DNA of 64,000 bases from CAYQLT01 sp964418425 (GCA_964418425.1 CAYQLT010000003.1:68515-132514); one strand, 5' to 3'. Positions 31,717 through 40,765 are shown, counted from the stretch's first letter. Made by a program: numbers and translations. Notes: generated by a model not told the origin, from the letters alone.

Positions 31717-33042
31717 TTACGCGAGCGGGCTTCCGGGCCCGAAAGCCTCCAGGCGCTGTTTGACGGCGTTGAGGAACCGAAGGGCATGCACCCCGTCGAT
31801 CAGGCGGTGATCGAAGGACAGACAGAGGTTCATGATGGATCGGATGGCGAGCTGATCGTCCTTGAGAACCACCAGCCGGCGGCTGACCGCCTCGGTGGTG
31901 AGGATGGCGGCCTGCGGAGGATTGATGATGGGAGCCGACAGCACCGACCCCAGGGCGCCGGTGTTGTTGACCGTAAAGGTGCCCCCCTGCAACTCGTCCG
32001 GCCCCAGGCGCCCGGATCGGGCCCCCTGGATGAGCTCATGCAGGGCCCTGGCGATCCCGGCCACGCTCAGCTGGTCCGCGTCGCGGATGACCGGCACCAA
32101 AAGGGCCTCCTCCAGCCCAACGGCCACCCCCACGTGTATCCGCCGGTGGCGCACGATCCGACCGTCCACCCAGGAAGCGTTAAGTTCGGGGAGAGCCCGT
32201 AGCGCCTGGGCAGCCGCGTAGACCGCAAACGGCAGGAACGTGAGCTCAAACCCCTCCCGCCGCAAAAAGGCGTCCCGCACTTGCTCGCGCAGGGCCACCA
32301 GCGCGGTCACGTCCGCCTCCACCATGGTCCAGGCGTGGGGAATGGTGGTCCAGCTCTCCACCATGCGCCGGGCGATCACCGCGCGCACCGGCGTCGGCGT
32401 GACCGTCTCGCCGTCCGTGCCGGGCTGCGCGACGGGCTGCCTGGCGGGAGCCGGCGTCCCCGCGCCCGCGGCAGGCCCGGGTTCGGCTGCGCCCTGACCG
32501 GGCCTGGTGGCGGCCGCCCCGGCTCCAACGGCCGGTTCGAGCCCCCCAGCCGACCGGGCCTGCAGCCTTTCAACGTGCCGCAGCACGTCCTCGCGGGTCA
32601 CCCTGCCGCCCTCCCCAGTTCCCTGAACCTCCTTGAGGTCGATCCCGTACTCCTTGGCCAACCTGCGCACGGCCGGAGAGTAAAGCCCGCTCTCGGCATC
32701 TCCCCGGCGTGCCGGCGAGGCAGCGGACCGGGCGCCGTCCGCCGCCTCTGCCGGCCCTTCGGCAGGGCTGCCGTGGGCTGCGGGCGGGACCGGCGCCTTC
32801 TGGTCTGCTGTCTCCAGGACGGCAAGCACCGTGCCGACCGGCACGGTCTCTCCCTCGGGCACGCGGATCTCGGCCAGAACACCCTCCGCGGGGGAGGGCA
32901 CCTCGACGGTCACCTTGTCGGTGAGCACCTCCACGATGGCCTCGAAACGCCGAACCCGTTCCCCCGGCGCCTTCAACCAGCGCACGATCTGCCCTTCGGT
33001 CACGCTTTCGCCCAACTGGGGCATGGTGATCTCGTAGGCCAT
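31717..33042 (-). CDS. bkdB: Branched-chain 2-oxoacid dehydrogenase E2 (dihydrolipoamide acyltransferase)
   Basis: The E2 core carries one lipoyl domain (lipoyl Lys in VEVLTDKVTVEVPSP near residue 43) and a peripheral-subunit-binding domain (about 120-155, YSPAVRRLAKEYGIDL). A Pro/Ala-rich linker precedes the acyltransferase domain, which has the catalytic SFDHRLIDG motif near the end. It transfers acyl groups to CoA from lipoyl arms loaded by the E1 genes just upstream (14 bp gap). The same E2 type can serve pyruvate or 2-oxoglutarate complexes; the E1 sequences favour branched-chain substrates. Confidence 0.88.
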   Translation of the reverse strand: MAYEITMPQLGESVTEGQIVRWLKAPGERVRRFEAIVEVLTDKVTVEVPSPAEGVLAEIRVPEGETVPVGTVLAVLETADQKAPVPPAAHGSPAEGPAEAADGARSAASPARRGDAESGLYSPAVRRLAKEYGIDLKEVQGTGEGGRVTREDVLRHVERLQARSAGGLEPAVGAGAAATRPGQGAAEPGPAAGAGTPAPARQPVAQPGTDGETVTPTPVRAVIARRMVESWTTIPHAWTMVEADVTALVALREQVRDAFLRREGFELTFLPFAVYAAAQALRALPELNASWVDGRIVRHRRIHVGVAVGLEEALLVPVIRDADQLSVAGIARALHELIQGARSGRLGPDELQGGTFTVNNTGALGSVLSAPIINPPQAAILTTEAVSRRLVVLKDDQLAIRSIMNLCLSFDHRLIDGVHALRFLNAVKQRLEAFGPGSPLA

Positions 33043-33056
33043 GCGACGCCACTCCC

Positions 33057-34043
33057 TCAGGCTCGGGCCAGCTCCCGGATGGCCCGGGCGATGGCCGCCG
33101 GCGAAAGCCAGACCGCATCCTCAAGGACGGGGGAGAAGGGCGTCGCGGGGACGTCCGGGAGCGCAAGCCGGCGCACCGGCGCGTCCAGGTAGTAGAGGGC
33201 CTCTTCGGCGAGAATGGCCGCGATCTCGGCGCCCATGCCCAGGGTTCGGTTGTCCTCGTACACGATGAGAGCTTTGCCCGTCTTTTTCACGGACTCCACC
33301 AGCGTCTGCCGGTCCAGGGGCGCCAGAGTGCGAAGGTCCACCACCTCCACCGAGATCCCCTCCGGCTCCACCATGCGGACGGCCTCCAGCGAGGCGTGGA
33401 GCATCATCCCGTACGCCACCAGGGTCAGGTCCCGGCCCTCCTGGACCACCGCCGCGGGCCCGATGGGCACGATCCAGTCCGGGTCGTCCGGCACCTCGCC
33501 CGAGATGAGGCGGTAGCCCTTCTTGGGCTCCAGGTAGATCACGGGGTCCTCGTCCCGGATGGCCGCCTTCAACAGCCCTTTGGCGTCCCGGGGATTGGAA
33601 GGGATGACCACCTTCAACCCGGGAACGTGCGCGAAAAAGGCCTCCACCGACTGGGAATGGTAGAGCCCGCCCCGAACCCCTGCCCCGTAAGGTGCCCGCA
33701 CCACCAGCGGGCAGCCCCAGCCTCCGTTGGATCGATACCGGATGCGGGCCGCCTCGTTGATGATCTGGTCCATCGCCGGATGGATGAAGTCCGCGAACTG
33801 GATCTCGGCCACGGGTCGCAACCCGTTCATGGCGGCACCGATGGCTGCCCCGACGATGGCAGACTCCGACAGCGGGGTGTCGATGACCCGATCGGGGCCG
33901 TAGCGCTCAAGCAGCCCTTTGGTGGCCAGGAAGACCCCGCCTTTGACCCCCACGTCCTCGCCCAGAACGATGACCCTCTCGTCTCGGGCCATCTCTTCGT
34001 CGAGGGCGTCGCGGATCGCTTCGATGAGACGTTTTACGGCCAT
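33057..34043 (-). CDS. bkdAB: Branched-chain 2-oxoacid dehydrogenase E1, beta subunit
   Basis: A transketolase-like pyrimidine-binding and C-terminal domain protein of 328 residues, with VIVLGEDVGVKGGVFLATKGL, DTPLSESAIVGAAIGAA and EIQFADFIHPAMDQI. It pairs with the alpha subunit to bind thiamine diphosphate and decarboxylate branched 2-oxoacids. The ATG at 34043 follows AGGGGGGAAG. It lies between E1 alpha and E2, the standard bkd order. Products feed branched-chain fatty acids, common in such Firmicutes. Confidence 0.9.
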   Translation of the reverse strand: MAVKRLIEAIRDALDEEMARDERVIVLGEDVGVKGGVFLATKGLLERYGPDRVIDTPLSESAIVGAAIGAAMNGLRPVAEIQFADFIHPAMDQIINEAARIRYRSNGGWGCPLVVRAPYGAGVRGGLYHSQSVEAFFAHVPGLKVVIPSNPRDAKGLLKAAIRDEDPVIYLEPKKGYRLISGEVPDDPDWIVPIGPAAVVQEGRDLTLVAYGMMLHASLEAVRMVEPEGISVEVVDLRTLAPLDRQTLVESVKKTGKALIVYEDNRTLGMGAEIAAILAEEALYYLDAPVRRLALPDVPATPFSPVLEDAVWLSPAAIARAIRELARA

Positions 34044-34084
34044 CGACGCTTCCCCCCTGAAGCTCCCGAGCCCGGCCCCCGCGT

Positions 34085-35122
34085 TCAGCCGGCCGGGCTC
34101 TCCCGAAAGACGTGACGCAGAACGGTAGCCGGATCGGGAGGTGGCGCCTGTTCCGCATACGTCGCCGCATCCTCCACGGCCGCAGCCACCCGTTCGGAGA
34201 TGGCGCGGTCCTCCTCTTCGGAGAGCAGCCCGGCATCCTGGAGCCGGCGCCGGAACAGGGGGATGGGGTCGTGCTTGCGGCACTCCTCCACCTCGGCCCG
34301 GGAGCGATAGGAACGGTCATCGTCATCGCTGGTGTGGGGCACGAACCGATAGGTGACCGCCTCGATGAGGGTCGGACCACCACCGGCGCGAGCCCGCTCC
34401 ACCGCAGCCGCCACGGCCCGGTAAACGGCCAGGGGGTTCTGGCCGTCCACGCGCACCCCTTCGATGCCGTAGGCGGACGCGCGGTCGGCCACGCTTCGCA
34501 CCGCCATCTGCCGCTCGGCAGGCACGGAGATGGCGTAACGGTTGTTTTCGCAGAAGAAGATGACGCCCAGGCGGAGCACCGCCGCCATGTTGACACCCTC
34601 GTGGAAATCGCCCTTGCTGGTCGCCCCTTCGCCAAAGGAGACGAAGGTAACCGCATCTTCCCCACGCAGCCGGCATGCCAGGGCCGCGCCCACCGCCTGC
34701 GGGATCTGTGTGCCCACCGGGCTCGACCCGGTCAGGATGCGAAGCTCGGGCACGCTAAAATGGTTGGGCATCTGGCGCCCGCCGCTGGACGGGTCTTCCC
34801 CCCGGGCGAAGACGGCCAGCATCAGTTGCCGGGGCGTCATGCCAAGGGTCAGCACCAGGGCCATGTCCCGATAGTACGGCAGGATGACGTCCCGGCCGGG
34901 CCGCAGCGCCAGGGCTGCCCCCACCTGCGCGGCCTCCTGCCCCTGGCAGGTGATGACGAAGGAAACCTTGCCCTGCCGCTGCACGATCCACATCCGTTCG
35001 TCCAGGGCCCGGGAAAGCACCATGGTTTCGTAGATGCGGATGAGGGAGGCCCGGTCCAGAATCCCCAGCTCCTCGTCTTCTCCCAGGCCCGTATAGACCC
35101 GGGAGCCCGGTAACCCCGTCAT
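34085..35122 (-). CDS. bkdAA: Branched-chain 2-oxoacid dehydrogenase E1, alpha subunit
   Basis: The thiamine diphosphate motif GEGATSKGDFHEGVNMAAV and then CENNRYAISVP match Bacillus BkdAA (BfmBAA) closely. So does the phosphorylation-loop-like YRFVPHTSDDDDRSYRSR segment. It is 345 residues long. ATG start at 35122 with a G-rich leader. It is the first gene of the bkd unit. No phosphotransbutyrylase, butyrate kinase or E3 gene accompanies it as in the longer Bacillus operon. Confidence 0.9.
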   Translation of the reverse strand: MTGLPGSRVYTGLGEDEELGILDRASLIRIYETMVLSRALDERMWIVQRQGKVSFVITCQGQEAAQVGAALALRPGRDVILPYYRDMALVLTLGMTPRQLMLAVFARGEDPSSGGRQMPNHFSVPELRILTGSSPVGTQIPQAVGAALACRLRGEDAVTFVSFGEGATSKGDFHEGVNMAAVLRLGVIFFCENNRYAISVPAERQMAVRSVADRASAYGIEGVRVDGQNPLAVYRAVAAAVERARAGGGPTLIEAVTYRFVPHTSDDDDRSYRSRAEVEECRKHDPIPLFRRRLQDAGLLSEEEDRAISERVAAAVEDAATYAEQAPPPDPATVLRHVFRESPAG

Positions 35123-35225
35123 GGCGGGTTCAACCCCCCAACGTCAGGAGTCAGGCGGACGCCGGTCGACTCGCCCTTCTCGGTTCGCTGCGGGAACCTC
35201 GGCCACCGTGCCTGCCGGCCGCCTC

Positions 35226-35255
35226 GGCGCCGAGAGGAGTTTCTTTGTCGGCGCC
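35226..35255. repeat. Perfect inverted repeat in the bkd 5' region
   Basis: GGCGCCGA (35226-35233) and TCGGCGCC (35248-35255) form an 8-bp GC-rich stem around a 14-base purine/pyrimidine-skewed loop. It lies in the 224-bp gap upstream of bkdAA and downstream of nothing but the DUF951 gene's flank. No T-tract follows on either strand, so it is not an intrinsic terminator. It could be an operator or an mRNA leader structure. Confidence 0.4.
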
Positions 35256-35346
35256 GTCCCATCCTCCGGCCGCCGCGCACGAGGCGTTGCCAGGGTCGCG
35301 CACGGGCGAGGCCCGCCGTCCGCAAGGGATGCGGGCAACTCTCATC

Positions 35347-35601
35347 CTATGGTCTGGCAGGGGGTCTCGTGTTGCCAGGCTCGGCAGGCGGGGGTACGGG
35401 AGGGTGCTCCTCCATGATGCGCCGCACCACGGCCTTGACGGCCCTCTCGAAGCGCCGGCGCGGCAACATCACGATGTGGCCGCACCCGGTACAACGGATA
35501 CGGAAGTCCATGCCGGTGCGGAGCACCTCCCATTGGTCACTCCCGCACGGGTGGGGTTTACGCAGGCGTACGACGTCGCCCAGGTAAAACTTCGCAGGCA
35601 T
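35347..35601 (-). CDS. yyzM: DUF951 family protein
   Basis: An 84-residue protein with the DUF951 core: FYLGDVVRLRKPHPCGSDQWEVLRTGMDFRIRCTGCGHIVMLPRRRFE. Conserved Lys-Pro-His-Pro-Cys-Gly and Cys-x-x-Cys-Gly-His elements suggest a metal-binding SH3-like fold. The C-terminal Pro-rich 20 residues are variable. The ATG at 35601 overlaps the glycosylase gene by 44 bp. DUF951 genes are often found near rpsF and parB in Firmicutes; the function is unknown. Confidence 0.8.
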   Translation of the reverse strand: MPAKFYLGDVVRLRKPHPCGSDQWEVLRTGMDFRIRCTGCGHIVMLPRRRFERAVKAVVRRIMEEHPPVPPPAEPGNTRPPARP

Positions 35602-36556
35602 CGCCCGATTCGCTTTCGCCGGGAACCGGCCCCCCCGGGACGGGTGAGGTCCGGCGGCCGACCGCCTCGGCGCTACCTCGTCTCTGCCCCAGGCGGGCAG
35701 AGGCAAACAGGTGGGCTTGCGCCAGGGCCGCCAGCTCCCCGAACCGCTCCCGGGCCAACTCTGCAAGGCGCGAAGACGCCACCACTCGCCCCCCGAAGTA
35801 GACCGACTCCATGGCCCGGCGGACCCACCGGTCGATGGGGAACGCGTCCCACCGCCCGTACCCAAACAATAACACGCAGTCGGCCACCTTGTGCCCCACC
35901 CCGGCAAGCCCCATAAGGGCTGAGCGGGCGGCCTGCGTGGGAAGGGCACCCCACTGCTCCAGCACCTCCGGCGTGGCGGCGACCATCTCGGCGAGTCGGT
36001 GAAGATAGCGGGCCCGGTATCCCAGCCGCAACTTGCGCAGGGCGTCTTCCCCCGCAGCGGCCAGGGCTTGCGGCGGCGGGAAGCTTACACCGTCCTCGCT
36101 GAAGGTCTCCCGCAGGCGGCCAACCATCGCCTTGATCCGGGCGATGTGGGTATGGCTGGACAGCACGAAGCTCACCAGCGCCTCCCAGGGGGCCAGCCGA
36201 ACGATCCGGATGCCCGGTGTCGCCCGCACCACCGGACCAAGCAAGGGCTCCCGTCGAATCAAGGCCTCGTCCAGTTCGTTGTAGTTGCGGTCCAGATCCA
36301 GCAGCCGTTCCATAGCGGCCCGGGCGCCCTCGGGGTCCCAGGGGTCCTGCTCCAGCGCGCCCGGCGGGAGAGCCGGGTCCACCTGCAGGCGGACTCGCCA
36401 CGGGCCCACGCTGCCTTCGAAAGCCACGGGGCCCTGTCCGCTCGGGCCCTCCCCATCCCCGGAGCCGGCGGCCCACCAGGTGAAGGTCTGCCCGCCATCC
36501 AGGATGGCGGCCAGGTCGATGGGCCGCCCCCAGGCGTCCCGCGCAGCTATCCTCAT
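35558..36556 (-). CDS. OGG1-type 8-oxoguanine DNA glycosylase/AP lyase
   Basis: A 332-residue HhH-GPD glycosylase. An N-terminal OGG-N domain (about 10-115, FTWW in place of the usual FRW) precedes the helix-hairpin-helix MGLAGVGHKVADCVLL with catalytic K223. D242 (FPIDRWVRRAME) lies 19 residues on, the same spacing as human OGG1 K249/D268. It excises oxidised guanine from DNA. The C-terminal 50 residues are unconserved and cover the DUF951 start. It overlaps the upstream glucosidase gene by 4 bp. Confidence 0.85.
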   Translation of the reverse strand: MRIAARDAWGRPIDLAAILDGGQTFTWWAAGSGDGEGPSGQGPVAFEGSVGPWRVRLQVDPALPPGALEQDPWDPEGARAAMERLLDLDRNYNELDEALIRREPLLGPVVRATPGIRIVRLAPWEALVSFVLSSHTHIARIKAMVGRLRETFSEDGVSFPPPQALAAAGEDALRKLRLGYRARYLHRLAEMVAATPEVLEQWGALPTQAARSALMGLAGVGHKVADCVLLFGYGRWDAFPIDRWVRRAMESVYFGGRVVASSRLAELARERFGELAALAQAHLFASARLGQRRGSAEAVGRRTSPVPGGPVPGESESGDACEVLPGRRRTPA

Positions 36557-39012
36557 GCGGCCGCGCTCGGGGGAGCCGCGGCGGGGAAGAGGGTCGCCCC
36601 GAGCCTCTCCTCCTCCAGCACCTGCCCGGTGGTGACCGCCAGCACCACCCGGGCCGCCTCCCCGGGCATGAGAGAGCCGGTCCAGCAGGGGCGCTCGTCG
36701 GACGACTGCAGGTACACCTGCAGGTCCCTCTGCCCGTCCCTCCAGAGACCCTGATCCCTGGCCACAAACAGGGTGACGCGGTCCCCCCGGCGAAAGGCCA
36801 CGGCGGCCGCGCGCCCCGCCGGACTGCGGTCTACCTGCCCCCCGGCGCCCGCCCCATCGCGGGCGCCGGGCACGGTGAGGCCCCCTGCCGTCACAAGGCG
36901 CGGCCGCCAGCTCTCCTCATACACCTGCAAGGAGGCCACGGCCCGCACGGGGCGGTTCACGTGCAGCTGGCCCCGCCAGGCGACCACCGATACCAGCCCG
37001 CCGGCATACGGCAGGTCCAGGAGGAACGCCCAGGGCCACTCGCCGGGAAGGGCGGGTTCCACCGCCAATCCGTGGAGGTCGACCTCAACTCCCATCAGCC
37101 CGGAGATGGCCAGCCAGAGGTAGGTAGGCGGCATCCACGGGCTGAGGGCCATCCCCCGGCTGACGCCGGTGTCGCCGTGGAGGCGTTCGGGGAACTCACC
37201 CGGCACCACATGCCCGAGGGTGGCCGGCACGTCAGGCTCCGAGACCCGGTAAATGATGGTGAGAGCCTCGGCCACCCGCTCAGGATGGTTTCGACGGCCG
37301 GCGTAGGCGATCCAGGCAGTGAGGTTGGGCCACACCCCACCCAGCAATTGGGATCCGGCTTCCGGATCGTAGCCAGGCTGATCGCCGCCCACCGTCCGCG
37401 CTCCGTAAGGCGTCCAGAAATCCGGCCTGAACAGCAGCGTCTCTACCCGCTGCCGAACGTCGTCGGCCGCCACCCCGAAAAGAAGCGGGAAGACGATGTC
37501 GGCGGTCACCGCTTCGTCCAGGTTGGCCTCGGCGTCCCGGGCCAATACGTACACCCCGGTGGCGGGGGAGACCAGATCCCTATGGATGGCCTCCCTGAGC
37601 CTCTCGGCGGCCTCCTTCCATCGGGCCGCCTCCAGCGGGTGCCCCAGGATCGAAGCCATTTCGGAGGCTCGGACCAGCGCGGCGGCGCACTCCGCGTTGA
37701 TCTCCGTGACCGCACCGGCCAGGTTGTAAGCGGGGATGATGTTGCGCCAGCTGGCGATGCCCCGCACGTTGGTCTCCCGGCTCGTGCAAACCACCAGGTC
37801 GTCCTGCATCTGGCTGAGGATGTAGTTGGCGGCCCTCCGCACGACGGGGTAGACGCGCCGCAAGAAGGCCATGTCCCGGGTGGCGGCGGCGTGATGGTAA
37901 GCGGCCAGGATGAACAGGGGCGTGTCGTCGTTGATGTTGAGCCCGTAATCGTCCCGGCTCGGGGGTTGGTCGGCGCACCGGATGTACTCGGTGAGCATGC
38001 CGGTGTTCTCGACGCCCTCCCGGGCGATGAGGTCGATCATTTCCCGGGAAAAGTCCGGGGTGAAAAAGTCGTTGCCCAGCACGTACCAGGCGGCATCCCG
38101 AACCACCAGGATGTCCTGCGGCGGGTCGTTGGTGAATCCGTAGCCCGACGGGTAACGGCACTGGGTCCGCAGGGTGTTCACCTTGGCCCAGTCGAACCCC
38201 CGGTTGACGCAGGGATCCGGGGTGAGCAGGGCGGGACGGGTGAGCTTGCTTCGCAGGTTGTCCAGGGTCTGCCCGTACAGTTCCTCGGGATTCGGAAGGG
38301 ACTCCCAGGCACGCAGGACGCCGCCCTCCCCCTCCGGGGACGTGACCAGCACCATGACCAGGCGGTTGCAGCCCATGGGCTCCAGGAAGCATTCGTACGT
38401 CAGCCGGCTCCAGCCCGGTTGCCCCGAGTGGAACGCGACCGGCGCGAGCGCGTCGGCCCAGACGCCGAAGAGCCGGGCTTCCGCCGCACTTTTGCCGTGT
38501 CGGGGGAGGGTGACGGCCAGCAGCCGACCGCCCCTAAGCCGACAGGCCACCCGCTTCTCCTGCTGTTCGGGCTCGGCCCGCCGAAAGCCGTCATACTCGA
38601 TGATGGGCGGCCAGGTCGCGTCGGCCCGCAGCTGCACCCGAACCGCCCGGGCCAGGCGGTTTTCCAGCTCCACGAACCACAGGACACACCGGTCGTGGGC
38701 GGTCCCATAGGGCACCCAGACGAACTTGCCCATCCAGACCCCTCCCCCTTCGAACTCCGCCGCCTGCCCCTCGGGGGAGAAGGTGGTGCGCGTGGCCTTG
38801 AGGGGTTGCTGGTCCACCCACGCCTGGATCTTGAGGCGCCCGCAATACCACTGGTCTTCGCTGGCCCACAGGCCGAGCAGGTTCGACTCGGGGTCGGTCC
38901 TGGCGAAGATCCACAGGTTTCCCAGCGACGAACCGAGCTTCAAGCTGCCGGTGGGGTAGGTGTAATACAATGGTTGGTGCGGGTCGACGAGTGGAGCGCG
39001 CATGGTATGCAT
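36553..39012 (-). CDS. Amylo-alpha-1,6-glucosidase / glycogen-debranching-type (alpha/alpha)6 enzyme
   Basis: An 819-residue soluble protein without a signal peptide. The first 270 residues are beta-rich, and the middle (about 300-680) is an (alpha/alpha)6 barrel with TQCRYPSGYGFTNDPPQDILVVRDAAWYVLGNDFF and WMPPTYLWLAISGLMG, like glycogen-debranching GDE_C or GH15-like proteins. An Ig-like or beta domain ends the protein. Exact GH family and substrate cannot be fixed from sequence alone. Starts at 39012 or 39003. It overlaps the DNA glycosylase by 4 bp and is divergent from two small plus-strand genes. Confidence 0.65.
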   Translation of the reverse strand: MHTMRAPLVDPHQPLYYTYPTGSLKLGSSLGNLWIFARTDPESNLLGLWASEDQWYCGRLKIQAWVDQQPLKATRTTFSPEGQAAEFEGGGVWMGKFVWVPYGTAHDRCVLWFVELENRLARAVRVQLRADATWPPIIEYDGFRRAEPEQQEKRVACRLRGGRLLAVTLPRHGKSAAEARLFGVWADALAPVAFHSGQPGWSRLTYECFLEPMGCNRLVMVLVTSPEGEGGVLRAWESLPNPEELYGQTLDNLRSKLTRPALLTPDPCVNRGFDWAKVNTLRTQCRYPSGYGFTNDPPQDILVVRDAAWYVLGNDFFTPDFSREMIDLIAREGVENTGMLTEYIRCADQPPSRDDYGLNINDDTPLFILAAYHHAAATRDMAFLRRVYPVVRRAANYILSQMQDDLVVCTSRETNVRGIASWRNIIPAYNLAGAVTEINAECAAALVRASEMASILGHPLEAARWKEAAERLREAIHRDLVSPATGVYVLARDAEANLDEAVTADIVFPLLFGVAADDVRQRVETLLFRPDFWTPYGARTVGGDQPGYDPEAGSQLLGGVWPNLTAWIAYAGRRNHPERVAEALTIIYRVSEPDVPATLGHVVPGEFPERLHGDTGVSRGMALSPWMPPTYLWLAISGLMGVEVDLHGLAVEPALPGEWPWAFLLDLPYAGGLVSVVAWRGQLHVNRPVRAVASLQVYEESWRPRLVTAGGLTVPGARDGAGAGGQVDRSPAGRAAAVAFRRGDRVTLFVARDQGLWRDGQRDLQVYLQSSDERPCWTGSLMPGEAARVVLAVTTGQVLEEERLGATLFPAAAPPSAAA

Positions 39013-39164
39013 GGATGTCGTGAACGTCTCCTCCGGGTCGCCCCCGCGGCCCCGGTGCTCCGGGCCGGTCGCTCAACTTCCGAGGATACGGGCCGCAGCA
39101 AGCCCCGTCAATACGTACGCAGGCCGTCGCTGCGGGTCCCGCCTCACCGATGGGAGGCAACGCG

Positions 39165-39482
39165 GTGGCTGCCGAGACCGTCCAGGTAACATCTTCCGAC
39201 GAACCCTCGCTCCCCGGGGAGGCGCCGGTGCCCCGGGCCTTTGTATGGAGAGGGCAGGAGTTCCGCGTCGCTGTCGTGGTGCGCCGCTGGCAGGATGACC
39301 CGGACCGGGCCCGGGCGGTTCGTCGCCCGGGTGCCCGACCTTTCGAAGTCCCGGGGACAGGCCGGGGCCGTACGTACTTCCGGGTGCGAAGCGAGGACGG
39401 TTCGGTCTTCGACCTGGTCTGGGATCCGGACCGGCCTCAGCCCTGGCGTCTTCTGCGGCGCCTGGGCGGGCCAGGGGGCTGA
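39165..39482 (+). CDS. DUF6504-like small protein
   Basis: A 105-residue protein with PRAFVWRGQEFRVAVVVRRWQ, TYFRVRSEDGSVFDLVWDP and WRLLRRLGG. This follows the DUF6504 pattern of a short beta-rich domain whose members often accompany DNA polymerase Y family genes in actinobacteria. No polymerase gene is next to it here. The GTG at 39165 follows GGGAGG by seven bases. It ends 3 bp before the Cys-rich gene. Assignment from memory of the family pattern, so moderate confidence. Confidence 0.5.
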   Translation: MAAETVQVTSSDEPSLPGEAPVPRAFVWRGQEFRVAVVVRRWQDDPDRARAVRRPGARPFEVPGTGRGRTYFRVRSEDGSVFDLVWDPDRPQPWRLLRRLGGPGG

Positions 39483-39485
39483 GCG

Positions 39486-39869
39486 GTGCCGCAGGCTCTT
39501 TCACCGCCCGACGGCGGGGTGGTCGGACGATGCGGGGTGCGCTGCGACACGTGCCCCGCGCACCGGCAGGGTCTGTGCCCCGGGTGTCCCTCCCTGGGAT
39601 CCGGCCAGTGTGCGGTGCGGGACTGCGGAGCCGGCCCGGCCGCGGGTGGGTGCCGGGCGTGCTTGCAGCCGTCGTGCTACCACTTTGAGATGCTGGCCGA
39701 GCGCCGCCGGGCGATGCAGGCTTTTGTGCGGCAAAGCCTCCTGGCGCTCCGGGCTCAGGTCTCCCTGGGTTCGGGGGCAGCGGCCTGCCGGGCGGCCTGC
39801 TCCGCGGTCTGTCCGCTCTCTTGCGCCTGCCGCCCCGGGATCGGTTCCATGGCCTCCGCCCGCCGGTAG
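39486..39869 (+). CDS. Cysteine-rich protein, DUF3795-like
   Basis: A 127-residue protein whose first 65 residues carry paired cysteines: CGVRCDTCPAHRQGLCPGCP, then CAVRDCG, GCRACLQPSCYHF. This is the arrangement of zinc-ribbon-like DUF3795 proteins. The second half has four more cysteines but is antisense to the pheA 3' end, so part may be fortuitous. The GTG start at 39486 follows a G-rich site and lies 3 bp after the preceding stop. Function unknown. Confidence 0.55.
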   Translation: MPQALSPPDGGVVGRCGVRCDTCPAHRQGLCPGCPSLGSGQCAVRDCGAGPAAGGCRACLQPSCYHFEMLAERRRAMQAFVRQSLLALRAQVSLGSGAAACRAACSAVCPLSCACRPGIGSMASARR

Positions 39870-40765
39870 GCTCCCAACAGCCGCAGGTAGCCGGCCTTAC
39901 CCCGCACGCCCCGGAGGGCCTCCCGTACGGGGCGATCCGCTGGGTGCCCCTCCAGGTCGATGAGGAAGAGGTACTGGCCCAGCCCCTGCCGTGCCGGGCG
40001 TGACTCGATGCGCGTCAGGTTGATGCCGCGGTCGGCAAACTCCGCGAGGAGGTCCCGCAATAGCCCCGGCCGATCCTCCAGGCTTCCGATCACGATGGTG
40101 GTGCGGTCAAACCCTGACGGCCCCGGCATCTGGCGACCGAACACGCCAAAGCGTGTGGCGTTGCGGATGCCGTCCTGCACGGGCGCATGGACGGCCGTAA
40201 GCCCGTACCGTCGCTCGGCAGCAGGCCCCGCCACCGCCGCCCACGGGCGCTGGCTTTCCGCCACCAGCCGGGCGGCTTCCGCGGTGCTGGCCACGGGCCG
40301 CTGTTCGACCCCGGGCAACAGCCCCGCCAGAGTCCTGCGGCACTGGGCCAGCGCATGGGGATGGGAGAGCACCGCCTCCACCTCCCCCAACGTGACGCCG
40401 GGTCGGACCAGCAACCGGTGCTCGACGGGCAGGATCACCTCGCCCACCTGGTAGAGGGTGCTTTGGTGCAGCCACAGGTCCACGGTGACCGACACCGTGC
40501 CCTCCAGGGCGTTTTCGATAGGGCAAACGATCTCCTCCAGCTCTCCTGAGGAGGCGGCCTCGAAGAGTCGTTCGATCCCGGCCATGCCGTGGGGTTCCCG
40601 GGGCGGCTGCCGCCCGGAGGCCCAGTGCAGGGCCGCTTCGTGGGAGAAGCTCCCTTCGGGCCCGAGATAGCCGAGGCGCCACTGACGTCTGCCCCCCACG
40701 GGTGCGCCCTCCGTCAAACTGCCATCCCTGCCCGGCTGCGCCCGGCCGGGGAGCGTCGATTCCAT
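39755..40765 (-). CDS. pheA: Prephenate dehydratase with ACT domain
   Basis: Converts prephenate to phenylpyruvate for phenylalanine synthesis. WRLGYLGPEGSFSHEAA opens the periplasmic-binding-protein-like catalytic domain, CPIENALEGTVSVTVD is the core motif, and NATRFGVFG carries the catalytic Thr-Arg-Phe. The ACT domain (about 205-285) has RPGLLRDLLAEFADRGINLTRIESRPARQGLGQYLFLID, the phenylalanine-sensing ESRP motif. A 35-residue Gln/Ala-rich tail follows. It overlaps lipM by 52 bp, at the end of the gcv operon. Confidence 0.93.
   Translation of the reverse strand: MESTLPGRAQPGRDGSLTEGAPVGGRRQWRLGYLGPEGSFSHEAALHWASGRQPPREPHGMAGIERLFEAASSGELEEIVCPIENALEGTVSVTVDLWLHQSTLYQVGEVILPVEHRLLVRPGVTLGEVEAVLSHPHALAQCRRTLAGLLPGVEQRPVASTAEAARLVAESQRPWAAVAGPAAERRYGLTAVHAPVQDGIRNATRFGVFGRQMPGPSGFDRTTIVIGSLEDRPGLLRDLLAEFADRGINLTRIESRPARQGLGQYLFLIDLEGHPADRPVREALRGVRGKAGYLRLLGAYRRAEAMEPIPGRQAQESGQTAEQAARQAAAPEPRET

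Noticed and set aside
36953..36968. Second parS-like site around CACGTG
   Set aside because: Only the central hexamer and some flanking bases match; four fixed outer positions differ and it lies inside a glucosidase gene.
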